Shown: piece by piece, positions 17,825 to 26,867 of the stretch | Position numbering within the stretch: position 1 is the first letter of the stretch | Layout of the letters: every line of letters begins with the position of its first letter | Assembly: GCA_019115125.1 (NCBI GenBank) | Contig: DXEG01000027.1 | Span: 47,570 to 111,569, forward strand | Length of the DNA: 64,000 nt | Direction of reading: 5' to 3' | Origin: Candidatus Blautia faecipullorum | GTDB taxonomy: Bacteria > Bacillota > Clostridia > Lachnospirales > Lachnospiraceae | Made by a program: the position numbers and the translations under genes | Notes under the pieces: generated by a model | Told to the model about the DNA's origin: nothing | Database searches by the model: none | Seen by the model: only the letters and a program-made list of their open reading frames with translations

Positions 17825-19204
17825 TCAATTTTTTTCCAGATACTCTCTGTTTTCCGCGATCACCTTTTTCATGACCTCCGGTCCCGGCGCGCCGTAGGTT
17901 TCCCGTTTTTCCACGCAGGTCTTCATGCTGACCGCCTCATAGATATCCTCCTCAAAGGCCGGACTGAGCTTCTTATATTCGGAAAGCGGAAGCTCGTCCA
18001 GAGAAATCCCACGGTCAATGCAGAGAAGCACCAGCCGTCCCACGATCCCGTGAGCGTCGCGGAAGGGAACGCCGTGATTCACCAGGTAGTCGGCCGCGTC
18101 CGTGGCGTTGGTAAATCCGTTTTTCGCGCTGGACTCCATGGTTCCTTTCCGGAATTCCATCGTGGAGATCATGCCCGCGAAAAGCCTGAGACAGCCTTTT
18201 ACCGTATCAATAGCGTCAAAGGTCAGCTCCTTATCCTCCTGCATATCCTTATTGTATGCCAGAGGGATCCCCTTCATGGTGGTCAGTATGGACATCAGCG
18301 CGCCGTAAACCCGTCCCGTCTTGCCCCGGAGAAGCTCCGCGATGTCCGGGTTTTTCTTCTGGGGCATGATGCTGCTTCCGGTGCTGTAGGCGTCGTCGAT
18401 CTCCACAAATCCGTATTCATTGGAGTTCCAGAGGATGATTTCCTCAGAAAAGCGGCTGAGATGCATCATAACTGTAGAAAGAGCTGACAGAAGCTCGATC
18501 ACATAGTCTCTGTCCGACACCGAATCCATACTGTTCCTTGTAGGCCCGTCAAAGCCCAGAAGCTTTGCGGTGTATTCTCTGTCCAGAGGATAGGTGGTTC
18601 CGGCAAGAGCCCCTGCTCCCAGCGGGCAGAGATTCATCCTCCTGCGGATATCCGCCATCCGCTCTCTGTCTCTTCTGAACATCTCAAAGTACGCCCCGAT
18701 ATGGTGGGCCAGAGTCACCGGCTGGGCTTTCTGGAGATGCGTAAAGCCCGGCATATAGGTGTCCACATTTTTTTCCATCAGGGAGAGCAGCTCCTCCAGA
18801 AGTGTTCTCAGCTCCCCGTCGATCTCGTCGATCTCGTCTCTCACATAAAGCTTCATGTCGAGCGCCACCTGGTCGTTGCGGCTCCGTCCTGTGTGAAGCT
18901 TTTTGCCCGGATCTCCGATACGGCTGATCAGATTCGCTTCCACGAAGCTGTGGATATCCTCGTACTCGGAGGTAATGACAAGGCTGCCGTTCTCCACATC
19001 CCGGAGGATCCCCTCCAGGCCCTGAAGGATCTGGTCCCGCTCCTCCTCTGTGAGAATCCCCTGCTTCGCCAGCATCCTCACATGGGCTTTGCTTCCCATA
19101 ATATCCTGTTTATAAAATTTCTGGTCAAATGAGATCGACGCGTTGAAATTGTAAACCAGCTTGTCCGTTTCTTTTGTAAAACGGCCTCCCCATAACTGTG
19201 CCAT
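17825..19204 (-). CDS. argH: Argininosuccinate lyase
   Basis: A 459-residue fumarase/aspartase-superfamily enzyme releasing fumarate from argininosuccinate to give arginine. The N terminus LWGGRFTKETD and the signature GSSIMPQKKNPD are visible, with HTGRSRNDQVALD and TDAADYLV. The usual partner argG is not in the window. The 82-base gap to queH holds a GC-rich hairpin (CGCCGCG/CGCGGCG) without a T run. Confidence 0.96.
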   Translation of the reverse strand: MAQLWGGRFTKETDKLVYNFNASISFDQKFYKQDIMGSKAHVRMLAKQGILTEEERDQILQGLEGILRDVENGSLVITSEYEDIHSFVEANLISRIGDPGKKLHTGRSRNDQVALDMKLYVRDEIDEIDGELRTLLEELLSLMEKNVDTYMPGFTHLQKAQPVTLAHHIGAYFEMFRRDRERMADIRRRMNLCPLGAGALAGTTYPLDREYTAKLLGFDGPTRNSMDSVSDRDYVIELLSALSTVMMHLSRFSEEIILWNSNEYGFVEIDDAYSTGSSIMPQKKNPDIAELLRGKTGRVYGALMSILTTMKGIPLAYNKDMQEDKELTFDAIDTVKGCLRLFAGMISTMEFRKGTMESSAKNGFTNATDAADYLVNHGVPFRDAHGIVGRLVLLCIDRGISLDELPLSEYKKLSPAFEEDIYEAVSMKTCVEKRETYGAPGPEVMKKVIAENREYLEKN

Positions 19205-19286
19205 ATATTTTCCTCATTTCTGTATTTTATTGATTTTGACGCCGCGGCTGCTCCGCGCCTTCGCGGCGGTCTCTGAATAATATCTT

Positions 19287-19964
19287 TCAGTGTACCACAC
19301 TTCTCCCGAAATTCAAAGATGCTTCCTGCCTTTCCCGTTCCTTTTTTCTTCTCTCCTGTTCTTTTTTTGAGAAAACACATCCGCAGTAATCCTGCCGGTA
19401 GAGTCCGTATTCTGCCGAAAGCTGGACGGAACGCTTATAGCCGTCCCTTTTTTTGAAATCCGACGGAAGATGAGATACTCCGTATATTTCTCCCAGCTCT
19501 TCTCCGATCTCGTTGAGCTTCGGCGCGTTCTTCAGAGGGCTGATCGACAGCGTCGTGGTAAAATAATCGTATCCGCCCTCCTTCGCCAGCTTCGCCGCTT
19601 CCCCAAGTCTGAGGCGGTAACAGCGAAAGCATCTCTCGCCTCCTTCCGGAACCTCCTCCAGGCCCCTGGCCATCTGGTAGAACTCCTCCGGGCGGTACGC
19701 TCCCTCCAGGACACGGACCGGATAACGGAAATTCATTTCTTCCGTCATCCGGCGGAGCTCCCGTACTCTCTTCCTGTACTCCTCTTCAGGAGAAATATTA
19801 GGGTTGTAAAAAAATACCGTAATCTCAAAATATTCCGACAGATATTCCAGCACATAGCTGCTGCAGGGCGCGCAGCAGCTATGAAGAAATAGTCTCGGAA
19901 CCTTCTCTTCTTTTTTTATATTTTCTATCAGCCTGTCCAGCTCTTTCTGATAATTCCTGTTCAC
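19287..19964 (-). CDS. queH: Epoxyqueuosine reductase QueH
   Basis: A 225-residue cobalamin-independent epoxyqueuosine reductase (formerly DUF208), last step of queuosine tRNA modification. The Cys motifs are present: HSCCAPCSSYVLEYL (N-terminal), CFRCYRLRL and YCGCVFSKKE, which bind iron-sulfur and a second metal. It starts with GTG at 19964 behind GGAGGG. The C terminus ends in a basic Lys/Arg-rich helix and a poorly conserved tail. No preQ1 riboswitch is seen upstream. Confidence 0.92.
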   Translation of the reverse strand: MNRNYQKELDRLIENIKKEEKVPRLFLHSCCAPCSSYVLEYLSEYFEITVFFYNPNISPEEEYRKRVRELRRMTEEMNFRYPVRVLEGAYRPEEFYQMARGLEEVPEGGERCFRCYRLRLGEAAKLAKEGGYDYFTTTLSISPLKNAPKLNEIGEELGEIYGVSHLPSDFKKRDGYKRSVQLSAEYGLYRQDYCGCVFSKKEQERRKKERERQEASLNFGRSVVH

Positions 19965-20061
19965 TCCATTTCCCTCCGGTTCACTTTTCCTCTCCTGATA
20001 TCATAACACAAGAATCTGTGAAAGCATATCATAAACATATACAAAACATGGAGGTAGTTAC

Positions 20062-20829
20062 ATGGATACACTGCTGGAAGTAAGAGACCTGTCTCTTTCT
20101 TATCATACGCCATCCGGGGAAACCAACGCCCTTTCTCATATATCCTTCGATCTGATGCCTGGTGAATTTCTCGCCGTGGTGGGACCCTCCGGCTGCGGAA
20201 AATCCACGCTCCTGAATGTGATCTGCGGCCTTTTAAAGCCTGAAAAGGGGACGGTCCTTATGAACGGAACGCCTGTGTCCCGTGGGGATTCCCGCATCGG
20301 ATACATGCTTCAGAAGGACCACCTCCTGGAATGGCGCAGCGTCTACAGGAACATTCTTCTTGGTCTTGAGATCCGAAAGGAGATCACCCCGGAAAAGCTT
20401 TCTTACATCGAGTCCATGCTCCGCACCTACGGTTTGGACAAATTCCGTACTTCAAGGCCGTCCCAGCTTTCAGGCGGCATGAGACAGCGGGCCGCCCTGA
20501 TCCGCACTCTGGCATTAAAGCCGGAGCTTCTCCTTCTGGATGAGCCTTTCTCCGCGCTGGATTACCAGACACGGCTGAATGTAAGCGACGACATCGGCAT
20601 TATTCTGAAAAAGGAGAAAAAGCCGGCTATTCTGGTAACTCATGATATTTCCGAGGCCATCAGCATGGCGGACCGGGTCATCATCCTGACAAAAAGGCCC
20701 GCAAAAATTTCCGCCATCGTACCCATAAATCTGGATATAGAGGACAGAACGCCCCTTTCCTCCAGAAACGCCCCGAATTTTAAATCATATTTTAATCTGA
20801 TCTGGAAGGAGCTGAACGAACATGCGTGA
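20062..20829 (+). CDS. ABC transporter ATP-binding protein (nitrate/sulfonate/thiamine-precursor type)
   Basis: A 255-residue ATPase with Walker A GPSGCGKSTLLN, signature LSGGMRQRAALIR, Walker B LLLLDEPFSALD and an H-loop VTHDISEA. It resembles SsuB/TauB/ThiZ. It overlaps the next permease gene by eight bases. No periplasmic-type binding protein gene is near, so the substrate (sulfonate, taurine, HMP or riboflavin-like) cannot be named. Confidence 0.9.
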   Translation: MDTLLEVRDLSLSYHTPSGETNALSHISFDLMPGEFLAVVGPSGCGKSTLLNVICGLLKPEKGTVLMNGTPVSRGDSRIGYMLQKDHLLEWRSVYRNILLGLEIRKEITPEKLSYIESMLRTYGLDKFRTSRPSQLSGGMRQRAALIRTLALKPELLLLDEPFSALDYQTRLNVSDDIGIILKKEKKPAILVTHDISEAISMADRVIILTKRPAKISAIVPINLDIEDRTPLSSRNAPNFKSYFNLIWKELNEHA

Positions 20830-21619
20830 ACCTTCAGAGGCGCAGAAGCAATATCTGACGAAAAGAAAACGGGAGAAATATATGATCATCCTGTCCAGGA
20901 TCCTGATCTTCCTGGGTTTTCTGCTTTTATGGGAGGTTTCGGCCCGGAAAGGCTGGATCGATTCCTTTATATTCAGCAGCCCAACCGCTGTCGTCCGCAA
21001 TTTCATTGAAATGAGCAGCAGCCAGGAGCTGTTCACCCACATAGGCGTCACAGTCGCCGAGACCCTCCTCAGCTTCTTTTTGGTTGTGGTTCTTGGCGCC
21101 GGAGCCGCAGTCCTTCTGTGGGCCTGTCCGAGGCTCTCCAGAATCCTTGAGCCCTACCTGGTAGTCCTGAACAGCCTTCCGAAATCCGCCCTGGCGCCTC
21201 TTCTGATCGTCTGGCTGGGCGCCAACATGCGGACCATTGTGGTGGCCGGAATGTCTGTGGCCATTTTCGGCTCCATTATCAATCTGTATACCGGCTTTCA
21301 TGAAACAGATCCGGAAAAATGCAAACTGATCGCCACTCTGGGCGGAACAAAAAGAGATGAGCTGACGAAGATCGTCCTTCCCTCCTCTGTTCCGCTGATT
21401 TTAAGCGTAATGAAGGTGAATATCGGTCTCTGCCTGGTGGGTGTGATCATCGGAGAATTTATCGGCGCGAGACAGGGACTGGGATATCTGATCATATACT
21501 CCAGTCAGACCTTTAAGCTCACCACCGTACTGATGTCCATACTGATCCTCTGTATCATCGCCATGATCCTGTACGGTATTCTGAATCTGGTGGAAAAGCA
21601 CTGTCTGAAAAGCCGTTGA
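20822..21619 (+). CDS. ABC transporter permease, SsuC/TauC/ThiX-like
   Basis: A 265-residue permease with five to six hydrophobic segments and the EAA-type loop (EKCKLIATLGGTKRDELTKIVLPSSVP) that docks the ATPase. It is the partner of the upstream ATP-binding gene (8-base overlap). The canonical three-gene operon would include a secreted binding protein, which is missing: the next gene, on the opposite strand, is unrelated. Confidence 0.9.
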   Translation: MREPSEAQKQYLTKRKREKYMIILSRILIFLGFLLLWEVSARKGWIDSFIFSSPTAVVRNFIEMSSSQELFTHIGVTVAETLLSFFLVVVLGAGAAVLLWACPRLSRILEPYLVVLNSLPKSALAPLLIVWLGANMRTIVVAGMSVAIFGSIINLYTGFHETDPEKCKLIATLGGTKRDELTKIVLPSSVPLILSVMKVNIGLCLVGVIIGEFIGARQGLGYLIIYSSQTFKLTTVLMSILILCIIAMILYGILNLVEKHCLKSR

Positions 21620-21793
21620 ACCGGCGGAAACGACCGTACGGTAAGGTACAGCAAAAAAACAGCCGGATAAGATACGGGGAAGGACGCTTCTGCACCTTCA
21701 CCGTCCCGTCCGGCAGGCGTCAATGACCGCCAAGGATCCGCTTTTCTGTTTCACAGGAGGGCTCTGTACTGTCAGAAAATGCCTTTTCCTGTC

Positions 21794-22534
21794 TCAGGGA
21801 TGGAGCCATCCTCCGTCCAGCTTCGCCAGCAGCCTCGCGTTATGATAGGCCATTTTCAGAGTGAGGCATGTCCGGCCCAGATACTTTTTGTTGTCCGCAG
21901 TTTTCACACAGGCAAGAGCCAGATCCGCTTTTCCCGGACTCTGGAGACAGACAGGCAGCAAAAGCTGTATTCCGTGATTGTAGTACTGAGGAACTGCCGT
22001 GCGGTAATCAGCCTCTAGCATATGCTTTGTCTGACGGAGCGCACCGTCAAAAAGCTGAACCCTCATTCTGCTGGTACGCACGTTCTCCGGCAGCCTCTGC
22101 GCGTTTTCTTCCTCTCCGAAAATATGCTCATACTGGGGAACAATATCCAGATGGGCGTCAAACACAAGATCAGCGGGGTCTTTTACATATTCCGCCCGCT
22201 CCGGAAGATTTACGATTCCTGATTTCAAAAGATAATATTCCGTATAAAAGCCCTCGAGAAACCATTTCTGTCTGTCCGGCACCAGATTGGGAACAAAATA
22301 AGCGTACACAGGCTGATAATAGTGATTAAAAAGCCCTGTGTTGAAAATAGCGTACTTCTCCTTTTCCAGTACCTTGCCTTCTTCATACAGTCTCTGAAAG
22401 GTGTGCTCCAGATAACCCTTCAGGATACCGTTGTCGTCCGCTCCGTCAAAGCTCCATTTTTCCGGCACCATTCTGGCAAGCTTCTGTATCTGGCGATTAT
22501 AATTTCCGCAATAGGTGAAATCAAATAAATTCAT
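21794..22534 (-). CDS. DUF3825-like protein of unknown function
   Basis: A 246-residue soluble protein with no signal or membrane segment. It begins MNLFDFTYCGNYNRQIQKLA and has aromatic-rich central motifs (YAIFNTGLFNHYYQPVYAYF, WFLEGFY), then LVFDAHLDIVPQYEHIF, and a C-terminal segment rich in Leu and Ala. I recognise the pattern as DUF3825, a family without an assigned function. The start at 22534 has CAGGAGG. It is alone, convergent with the ABC pair and divergent from the repeat/structured region. Confidence 0.65.
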   Translation of the reverse strand: MNLFDFTYCGNYNRQIQKLARMVPEKWSFDGADDNGILKGYLEHTFQRLYEEGKVLEKEKYAIFNTGLFNHYYQPVYAYFVPNLVPDRQKWFLEGFYTEYYLLKSGIVNLPERAEYVKDPADLVFDAHLDIVPQYEHIFGEEENAQRLPENVRTSRMRVQLFDGALRQTKHMLEADYRTAVPQYYNHGIQLLLPVCLQSPGKADLALACVKTADNKKYLGRTCLTLKMAYHNARLLAKLDGGWLHP

Positions 22535-22626
22535 AGCATCCTCCTGTTTCAGATATCTCCGCGCTCCCATAGCTGTATTTCTCTATATATTTTATTTGAA
22601 AAATCCACAGACAGAACTTTTTGTAT

Positions 22627-22786
22627 CAGTTCTGTCATACAGTGGTCGGGAAGCATAAAACATGCTTGCATGTTTTTGCGAGCGGACATCTGTATGAGCT
22701 GAGCGCCCGTTTATGAGTAAAACAGTGGCGTCAGCCACAGTAAGCACGCAGTGCGGTTTTACGAATGGCGCGGGCTGAACTGTTAC
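22627..22786 (-). repeat. MITE-like 160-bp dispersed repeat, copy 1
   Basis: About 97% identical to 32326-32485 (five differences in 160). Contains the internal palindrome ACATGCTTGCATGT and a hairpin GTGGC-GTCA-GCCAC, and ends in GAACTGTTAC. The terminal inverted repeat CAGTTCAGCC/GGCTGAACTG is perfect in copy 2 and slightly decayed here. It encodes no protein. Confidence 0.85.
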
Positions 22787-22878
22787 AACTTTTTCACGAT
22801 TATAAATGATAGCGCTTTTTCTGCGCGCATGGTATACTAAATAAGCCATTTACAAAAAATGCGGATTTTCAGTAATAA

Positions 22879-23039
22879 TTCAGCCGGCAGCAACAGGATA
22901 AGGCAGAATGCGCAGGTTTACCTGCAGCAGGCTGTATTATCCTGTTGATATGGGCGGAACGCCTATTAAGCCCCGGACAAAAGTTGCGTCAGCAACGAAG
23001 AGTCGGCAAAGCCGACGGATCTGGGGCCTGCTGGCTGAA
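22879..23039 (+). ncRNA. Multi-branched structured RNA-like element upstream of the homocysteine methyltransferase gene
   Basis: A 12-bp closing stem pairs 22879-22890 with 23028-23039. Inside are: arm 1, AACAGGATAA (22892-22901) with TTATCCTGTT (22937-22946), capped by GCAGG-TTTA-CCTGC; a short hairpin GGCG-GAA-CGCC (22953-22963); and arm 2, an 8-bp stem 22970-22977/23020-23027 holding two hairpins, GTTGC-GTCA-GCAAC and GTCGGC-AAA-GCCGAC. I do not recognise it as a known riboswitch (no SAM or cobalamin core). It could be a cis-regulatory RNA or a mobile repeat. A -10-like TATACT lies at 22833-22838. Confidence 0.6.
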
Positions 23040-23044
23040 ATAAA

Positions 23045-23082
23045 TAACTACTCAGCCGTCAGGCCGAATAGTTACGATTTTT
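23045..23082 (+). terminator. Terminator-like hairpin between the structured element and the TTG start
   Basis: TAACTA (23045-23050) pairs with TAGTTA (23069-23074), and GCC-GTCA-GGC forms the tip; the hairpin is followed by CGATTTTT. It lies 24 bases before the start codon and could act as an attenuator with the upstream element. Confidence 0.5.
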
Positions 23083-23105
23083 ATATAAAACAGGAGGCAG
23101 ATATA

Positions 23106-23972
23106 TTGACAAGAGATGAATTTCAAAAGCTTACACAGAAAGTTGTTATTCTCGACGGCGCTACCGGATCCAATCTGATGGCTCAGGGTATGCCCAGGGG
23201 GATCTGCACGGAGCAGTGGGTGATCGATCATAAAGACGTAATCCAAAAACTGCAGAAGGCTTATATGGAAGCCGGAAGCCAGATCATTTACGCTCCCACC
23301 TTCGGAGGGAACCGGATCAATCTTGAAAAGCACGGCCTGGAGGACAGGATCCGGGAGATCAACCGGACTCTGGTCTCCTATTCCAGGGAAACGGCAGGAA
23401 CTCGCTGCTATGTGGCCGGCGACATCACCACCTCAGGGCAGTTTATCACTTCAGATGGGGATTATACCTTTGAGACGGCGTATGAAATGTATCAGGAGCA
23501 GATCCGTATACTGAAGGACGCCGGGGTGGATCTCATCGCCGCGGAAACCATGATCAATATTGAGGAAACGCTGGCGGCTGTAGACGCGGCCCGTTCTGTG
23601 TGCGATCTCCCCATTATGTGCACCGTCACCGTGGAGGCTGACGGAAGCATCTTCAGCGGCGGAAACGCAGCGGAGGCGGCCGCGGCCCTGGAGAGCGCCG
23701 GCGCCGACGCGGTAGGCATCAACTGCTCCGTAGGGCCGGATCAGCTTGTTTCCGTCGTCCGCAGTATCCGGGAGGCCGTATCCATCCCGGTCATCGCGAA
23801 GCCAAACGCGGGAATGCCGGCCATCGACGATCAGGGAAACGCCGTCTACAGTATGACGCCCTCTGATTTTGCCCGCCATATGAAGGTTCTTGTGGAAAAC
23901 GGCGCTTCCATCATAGGCGGATGCTGCGGCACCACTCCCGACTATATCCGGGAATTGGTTCACATACTGTAG
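23106..23972 (+). CDS. Homocysteine S-methyltransferase-domain protein
   Basis: A 288-residue zinc-dependent methyltransferase resembling the N-terminal module of MetH. ILDGATGSNLMAQGMPRG starts the barrel; the zinc cysteines are in GINCSVGP and GGCCGTTPDYI. There is no folate, B12 or reactivation domain, so it is the stand-alone domain. It starts with TTG at 23106 after CAGGAGG; in-frame upstream sequence is the structured element and is not coding. It may methylate homocysteine from S-methylmethionine-like or corrinoid donors; the donor is unknown. Confidence 0.85.
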   Translation: MTRDEFQKLTQKVVILDGATGSNLMAQGMPRGICTEQWVIDHKDVIQKLQKAYMEAGSQIIYAPTFGGNRINLEKHGLEDRIREINRTLVSYSRETAGTRCYVAGDITTSGQFITSDGDYTFETAYEMYQEQIRILKDAGVDLIAAETMINIEETLAAVDAARSVCDLPIMCTVTVEADGSIFSGGNAAEAAAALESAGADAVGINCSVGPDQLVSVVRSIREAVSIPVIAKPNAGMPAIDDQGNAVYSMTPSDFARHMKVLVENGASIIGGCCGTTPDYIRELVHIL

Positions 23973-24018
23973 CCCGGGCGCGGACTGCCGCAGGCAGCCA
24001 TAATGCCGCCGGGAAAGC

Positions 24019-24077
24019 AAAAAAAGGATGCCCCTGTCTGTACTGATGAACGGCCGAAGACAGGAGCATCCTTTTTT
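24019..24077. terminator. Bidirectional terminator between convergent genes
   Basis: AAAAAAAGGATGC...CCTGTCT pairs with AGACAGG.GCATCCTTTTTT over about 15 bp. It serves both the methyltransferase (plus) and the DUF362 gene (minus). Confidence 0.92.
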
Positions 24078-25215
24078 ATTTTACCTTGATGGCACGTTCC
24101 GGGCACATCTCCTGACAGCAGAAGCAGCGGATACACTTCTTGTAATCGTATACAGGCGGTTTTGTTCTTCCTTTTTTGAATTCTACCGCCTTCCCCGGCA
24201 CCGGACAGCTCTTCACGCAGACGCCGCATTTGATACAGAGGCTTTCGTCGATATATGGCTTTTTCTGAAAAATATTCAGGGCTTTTGCCATCCGCTCCCA
24301 GAGGCCGCTGCGCACTGCTCTGCGGTCCACGCGAAAGCCGGAATTTCCATACCGTGCCGCCGCTTCCTTCACAGATATTTCCCCCTGGGGAGTGATCACA
24401 CGGATTTCCTCCTCCTTCCAGGTTCCAAGCCCCATTTTTTCTCCGTGATAGTTGGTGGGGACCATCTGGGGCTTCAGATGAATCAGATGGCAGAACACAC
24501 TGTCCAGAGCTACCGGATCTGTGGATAAAAGAAGCACGTTCATGGAGACAGGATCTCCCGATCCTGGCCCGTTCCCCTCCATGGCGGTGATCCCGTCCAT
24601 CACATACAGTCTCGGTTTTACCAGACGGTTCAGATCCACCAGCATCCTGGCAAAGCTGTCCGCGCTGGGATACTGGGTATGCCCCTTCGCTTTATGCAGC
24701 CCGTACACAAAGCCGTAGCTGTTTTTTACAGCGCCCGTGATCCGTTCCAGGGCATGTGTTTTCATTTTGCAGACAGAGATCACGCAGTCGCTGTCCAGGA
24801 GCTCCTTTGCCAAGATAAATTCCCTGGCCTGAGTACCTTCCGGATACTCCACTCTCACTCCCTTTGAAAAATCTACAGCCGGAACCTGATACTTCTTCAG
24901 ATAATCATCCATTCCGGTTCCGCTTATGACTCTCGATGTGGTTCCCACCCCGCAGGAATCTCCCAGGACGATCTTCTCATATCCCTCTTTCCTTAAAAGC
25001 CTTACAAGCATTCCCGCCACAGCAGGATGGGTAATGACCGGGCGGCTGTTCTCCGCCTTCTTCAGAAGATTGGGCTTTATAAAAACGGACTCCTCTTTTC
25101 CTATGAGGCTCTCAAGGCCTCCCAGGAGCTCCGCGCCTTTTTTCAGGCTCTCATAAACAAACTCTTCCCTGTAGGAGCTACAGGGAAGAAGAATTACCTT
25201 GCTTTTTTCTTTCAT
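24076..25215 (-). CDS. DUF362 domain protein with C-terminal 2x[4Fe-4S] ferredoxin
   Basis: A 379-residue protein. The N-terminal part is DUF362 (IKPNLLKKAENSRPVITHPA, GDSCGVGTTSRV, VCKMKTHALERITGAVKN). The C terminus carries two ferredoxin motifs, CIKCGVCVKSCPVPG and CIRCFCCQEMCPERA. The function of DUF362 is unknown; the ferredoxin suggests redox coupling. The start at 25215 (MKEKSKVILLPC) uses GAGG just inside the ptsI 3' end, nine bases after that stop. It is last in the pot-ptsI operon. Confidence 0.88.
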   Translation of the reverse strand: MKEKSKVILLPCSSYREEFVYESLKKGAELLGGLESLIGKEESVFIKPNLLKKAENSRPVITHPAVAGMLVRLLRKEGYEKIVLGDSCGVGTTSRVISGTGMDDYLKKYQVPAVDFSKGVRVEYPEGTQAREFILAKELLDSDCVISVCKMKTHALERITGAVKNSYGFVYGLHKAKGHTQYPSADSFARMLVDLNRLVKPRLYVMDGITAMEGNGPGSGDPVSMNVLLLSTDPVALDSVFCHLIHLKPQMVPTNYHGEKMGLGTWKEEEIRVITPQGEISVKEAAARYGNSGFRVDRRAVRSGLWERMAKALNIFQKKPYIDESLCIKCGVCVKSCPVPGKAVEFKKGRTKPPVYDYKKCIRCFCCQEMCPERAIKVK

Positions 25216-25223
25216 AATCATCC

Positions 25224-26846
25224 TCATTCTTTGCTGAGATCTGTTTCTCTCAGCGCCTTCCTCACCGGAAGGATACATGCCGGAACTACGGACAGAAAAT
25301 CAACGCCCATTTTCAGGAAGGTTTCTGTCAGCACGGTATCCGCGGCAATCTCACCGCAGATCCCCGCCTTCCGTCCCTCCGCATGAGCCGCCTCCACCAC
25401 CATACGGATCATTCTCAATACCGCGGGATGATGATCGTCATATTTATCCTTGAGCAGAGGATTCTGCCTGTCCATGGCAAGTGTGTACTGTGTCAGATCG
25501 TTGGTTCCGATACTGAGAAAATCTACCCGGCGGGCCAGTTCCCGGCTGATCATTACCGCTGCCGGAGTTTCGATCATGATCCCCGTCCTGATCTCCCGGA
25601 AGGGGACATTTTTTTCACGCAGATTTTCCTTTACTTCCCGGATCAGCGCCTCAATCTCATCCATTTCCTTCTCCGAGGAAACCATGGGGTACATCATAGC
25701 CAGATTGCCGTAAGCGCTGGCCCGGTAGATCGCTCTGAGCTGGGCTCTGAACATTTTTTTGCGGTCAAGACAAAAACGGATCCCCCTGTTTCCCATGACT
25801 GGATTGGTTTCCCCTGGAATATCCAGATAGTCCGCCTGCTTATCTGCTCCCAGATCCGCCGTACGTATCACAGTGGGCCGGTCTCCCATTGTTTCCGCGA
25901 TTTTTTTATAGGCCAGGAACAGCTCGCTCTCCCTGGGATAATTTTCTCTTCCCAGATACTGAAACTCACTGCGCAGCAGACCGATTCCCGCGGCGCCGTA
26001 AAAGAGGACGTTGTTCAGATCGCTCATATTGCCGATATTGGCGTAAAGACCGATACTTTTGCCGTCGGCAGTCATGTCCTTCTGATTTTTCAGCTTCAGG
26101 AGCTCCTCCTTCTCTTTTTTATCCGCTTCCAGACGGATTTTATATTCCTTTTGTATTTCCTCATCAGGATTCAGATACAATGTGCCGGTATATCCGTCCA
26201 CGATCGCGGACATTCCGTCCCATTCGTCATCCGCCACAATATCTACCAGCGTTGGGATCTCCATAGTTCTGGCCATAATTGAAGTATGGGAAACAACGGA
26301 ACCGTGGTGCATCACCACCGCCAGAAGCTTATCGTTATCCATCTCCATGATCTCCGCCGGAGAGAGAGATTCCGTCACAAGGATCACCGGCTCCTCCCCG
26401 AGATTGATCCTTATAGAGGCTCCTCCCAGGATCTGGATCAGCCGGTTTGATATCTCACGGATATCCGAAATACGTTTTTGTATCACAGGCTCCTCCAGAT
26501 TGCGGAAGGTCTCCGTCATCTCGTCCCTGTTGGTCATCACCGCGTAGGCGGCGTTTACCTTTTCGGAAGAAATGCAGCTCTCGATAGCGCGCTGAAAGTT
26601 TTCTGATTCCAAAAGCTTTTTCTGCGCAGAAAAGGAGTTCGCCTCCTGTTCATCCAGGAGGCGCGTTTTTTCGTATAATCCCTGAAGAGTCTCCGACGCC
26701 CGGTCCGACGCTTTCCGGAATTCTTCTATTTCCTTTTTGACATTGCTTACGAGAGACTGACGTATCTGATATTCTCCACGGCTGTAATACAGTATTTTTC
26801 CGATGGCAATTCCTGAAAAGGTAGCGGTACCTTTAAAAACCTCCAT
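25224..26846 (-). CDS. ptsI: Phosphoenolpyruvate-protein phosphotransferase (PTS enzyme I)
   Basis: A 540-residue enzyme I. N-terminal domain TFSGIAIGKI; phospho-histidine region HHGSVVSHTSIMARTMEIPT; C-terminal PEP-binding barrel with GIGLLRSEFQYL, VIRTADLGADKQADYL, GNRGIRFCLDRK, GTNDLTQYTLAMDRQNP and a Cys in GICGEIAA. Length fits. It lies 21 bases after potD in the same direction and has no HPr gene nearby, which is unusual; it may be a paralogue used for regulation rather than the main sugar PTS. Confidence 0.92.
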   Translation of the reverse strand: MEVFKGTATFSGIAIGKILYYSRGEYQIRQSLVSNVKKEIEEFRKASDRASETLQGLYEKTRLLDEQEANSFSAQKKLLESENFQRAIESCISSEKVNAAYAVMTNRDEMTETFRNLEEPVIQKRISDIREISNRLIQILGGASIRINLGEEPVILVTESLSPAEIMEMDNDKLLAVVMHHGSVVSHTSIMARTMEIPTLVDIVADDEWDGMSAIVDGYTGTLYLNPDEEIQKEYKIRLEADKKEKEELLKLKNQKDMTADGKSIGLYANIGNMSDLNNVLFYGAAGIGLLRSEFQYLGRENYPRESELFLAYKKIAETMGDRPTVIRTADLGADKQADYLDIPGETNPVMGNRGIRFCLDRKKMFRAQLRAIYRASAYGNLAMMYPMVSSEKEMDEIEALIREVKENLREKNVPFREIRTGIMIETPAAVMISRELARRVDFLSIGTNDLTQYTLAMDRQNPLLKDKYDDHHPAVLRMIRMVVEAAHAEGRKAGICGEIAADTVLTETFLKMGVDFLSVVPACILPVRKALRETDLSKE

Positions 26847-26867
26847 CCTGTATCCCCCTTATATTTA

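Noticed and set aside
19239-19270. GC-rich hairpin between queH and argH as a terminator
   Set aside because: The stem is good but no T run follows on either strand, so termination is not supported.
22879-23039. SAM or cobalamin riboswitch upstream of the methyltransferase gene
   Set aside because: I could not find the conserved cores of either class; the visible helices follow a different plan. Kept as an unknown structured element.
22908-23105. N-terminal extension of the homocysteine methyltransferase
   Set aside because: The extension translates hairpin DNA with no family similarity; TTG 23106 behind AGGAGG is the proper start.
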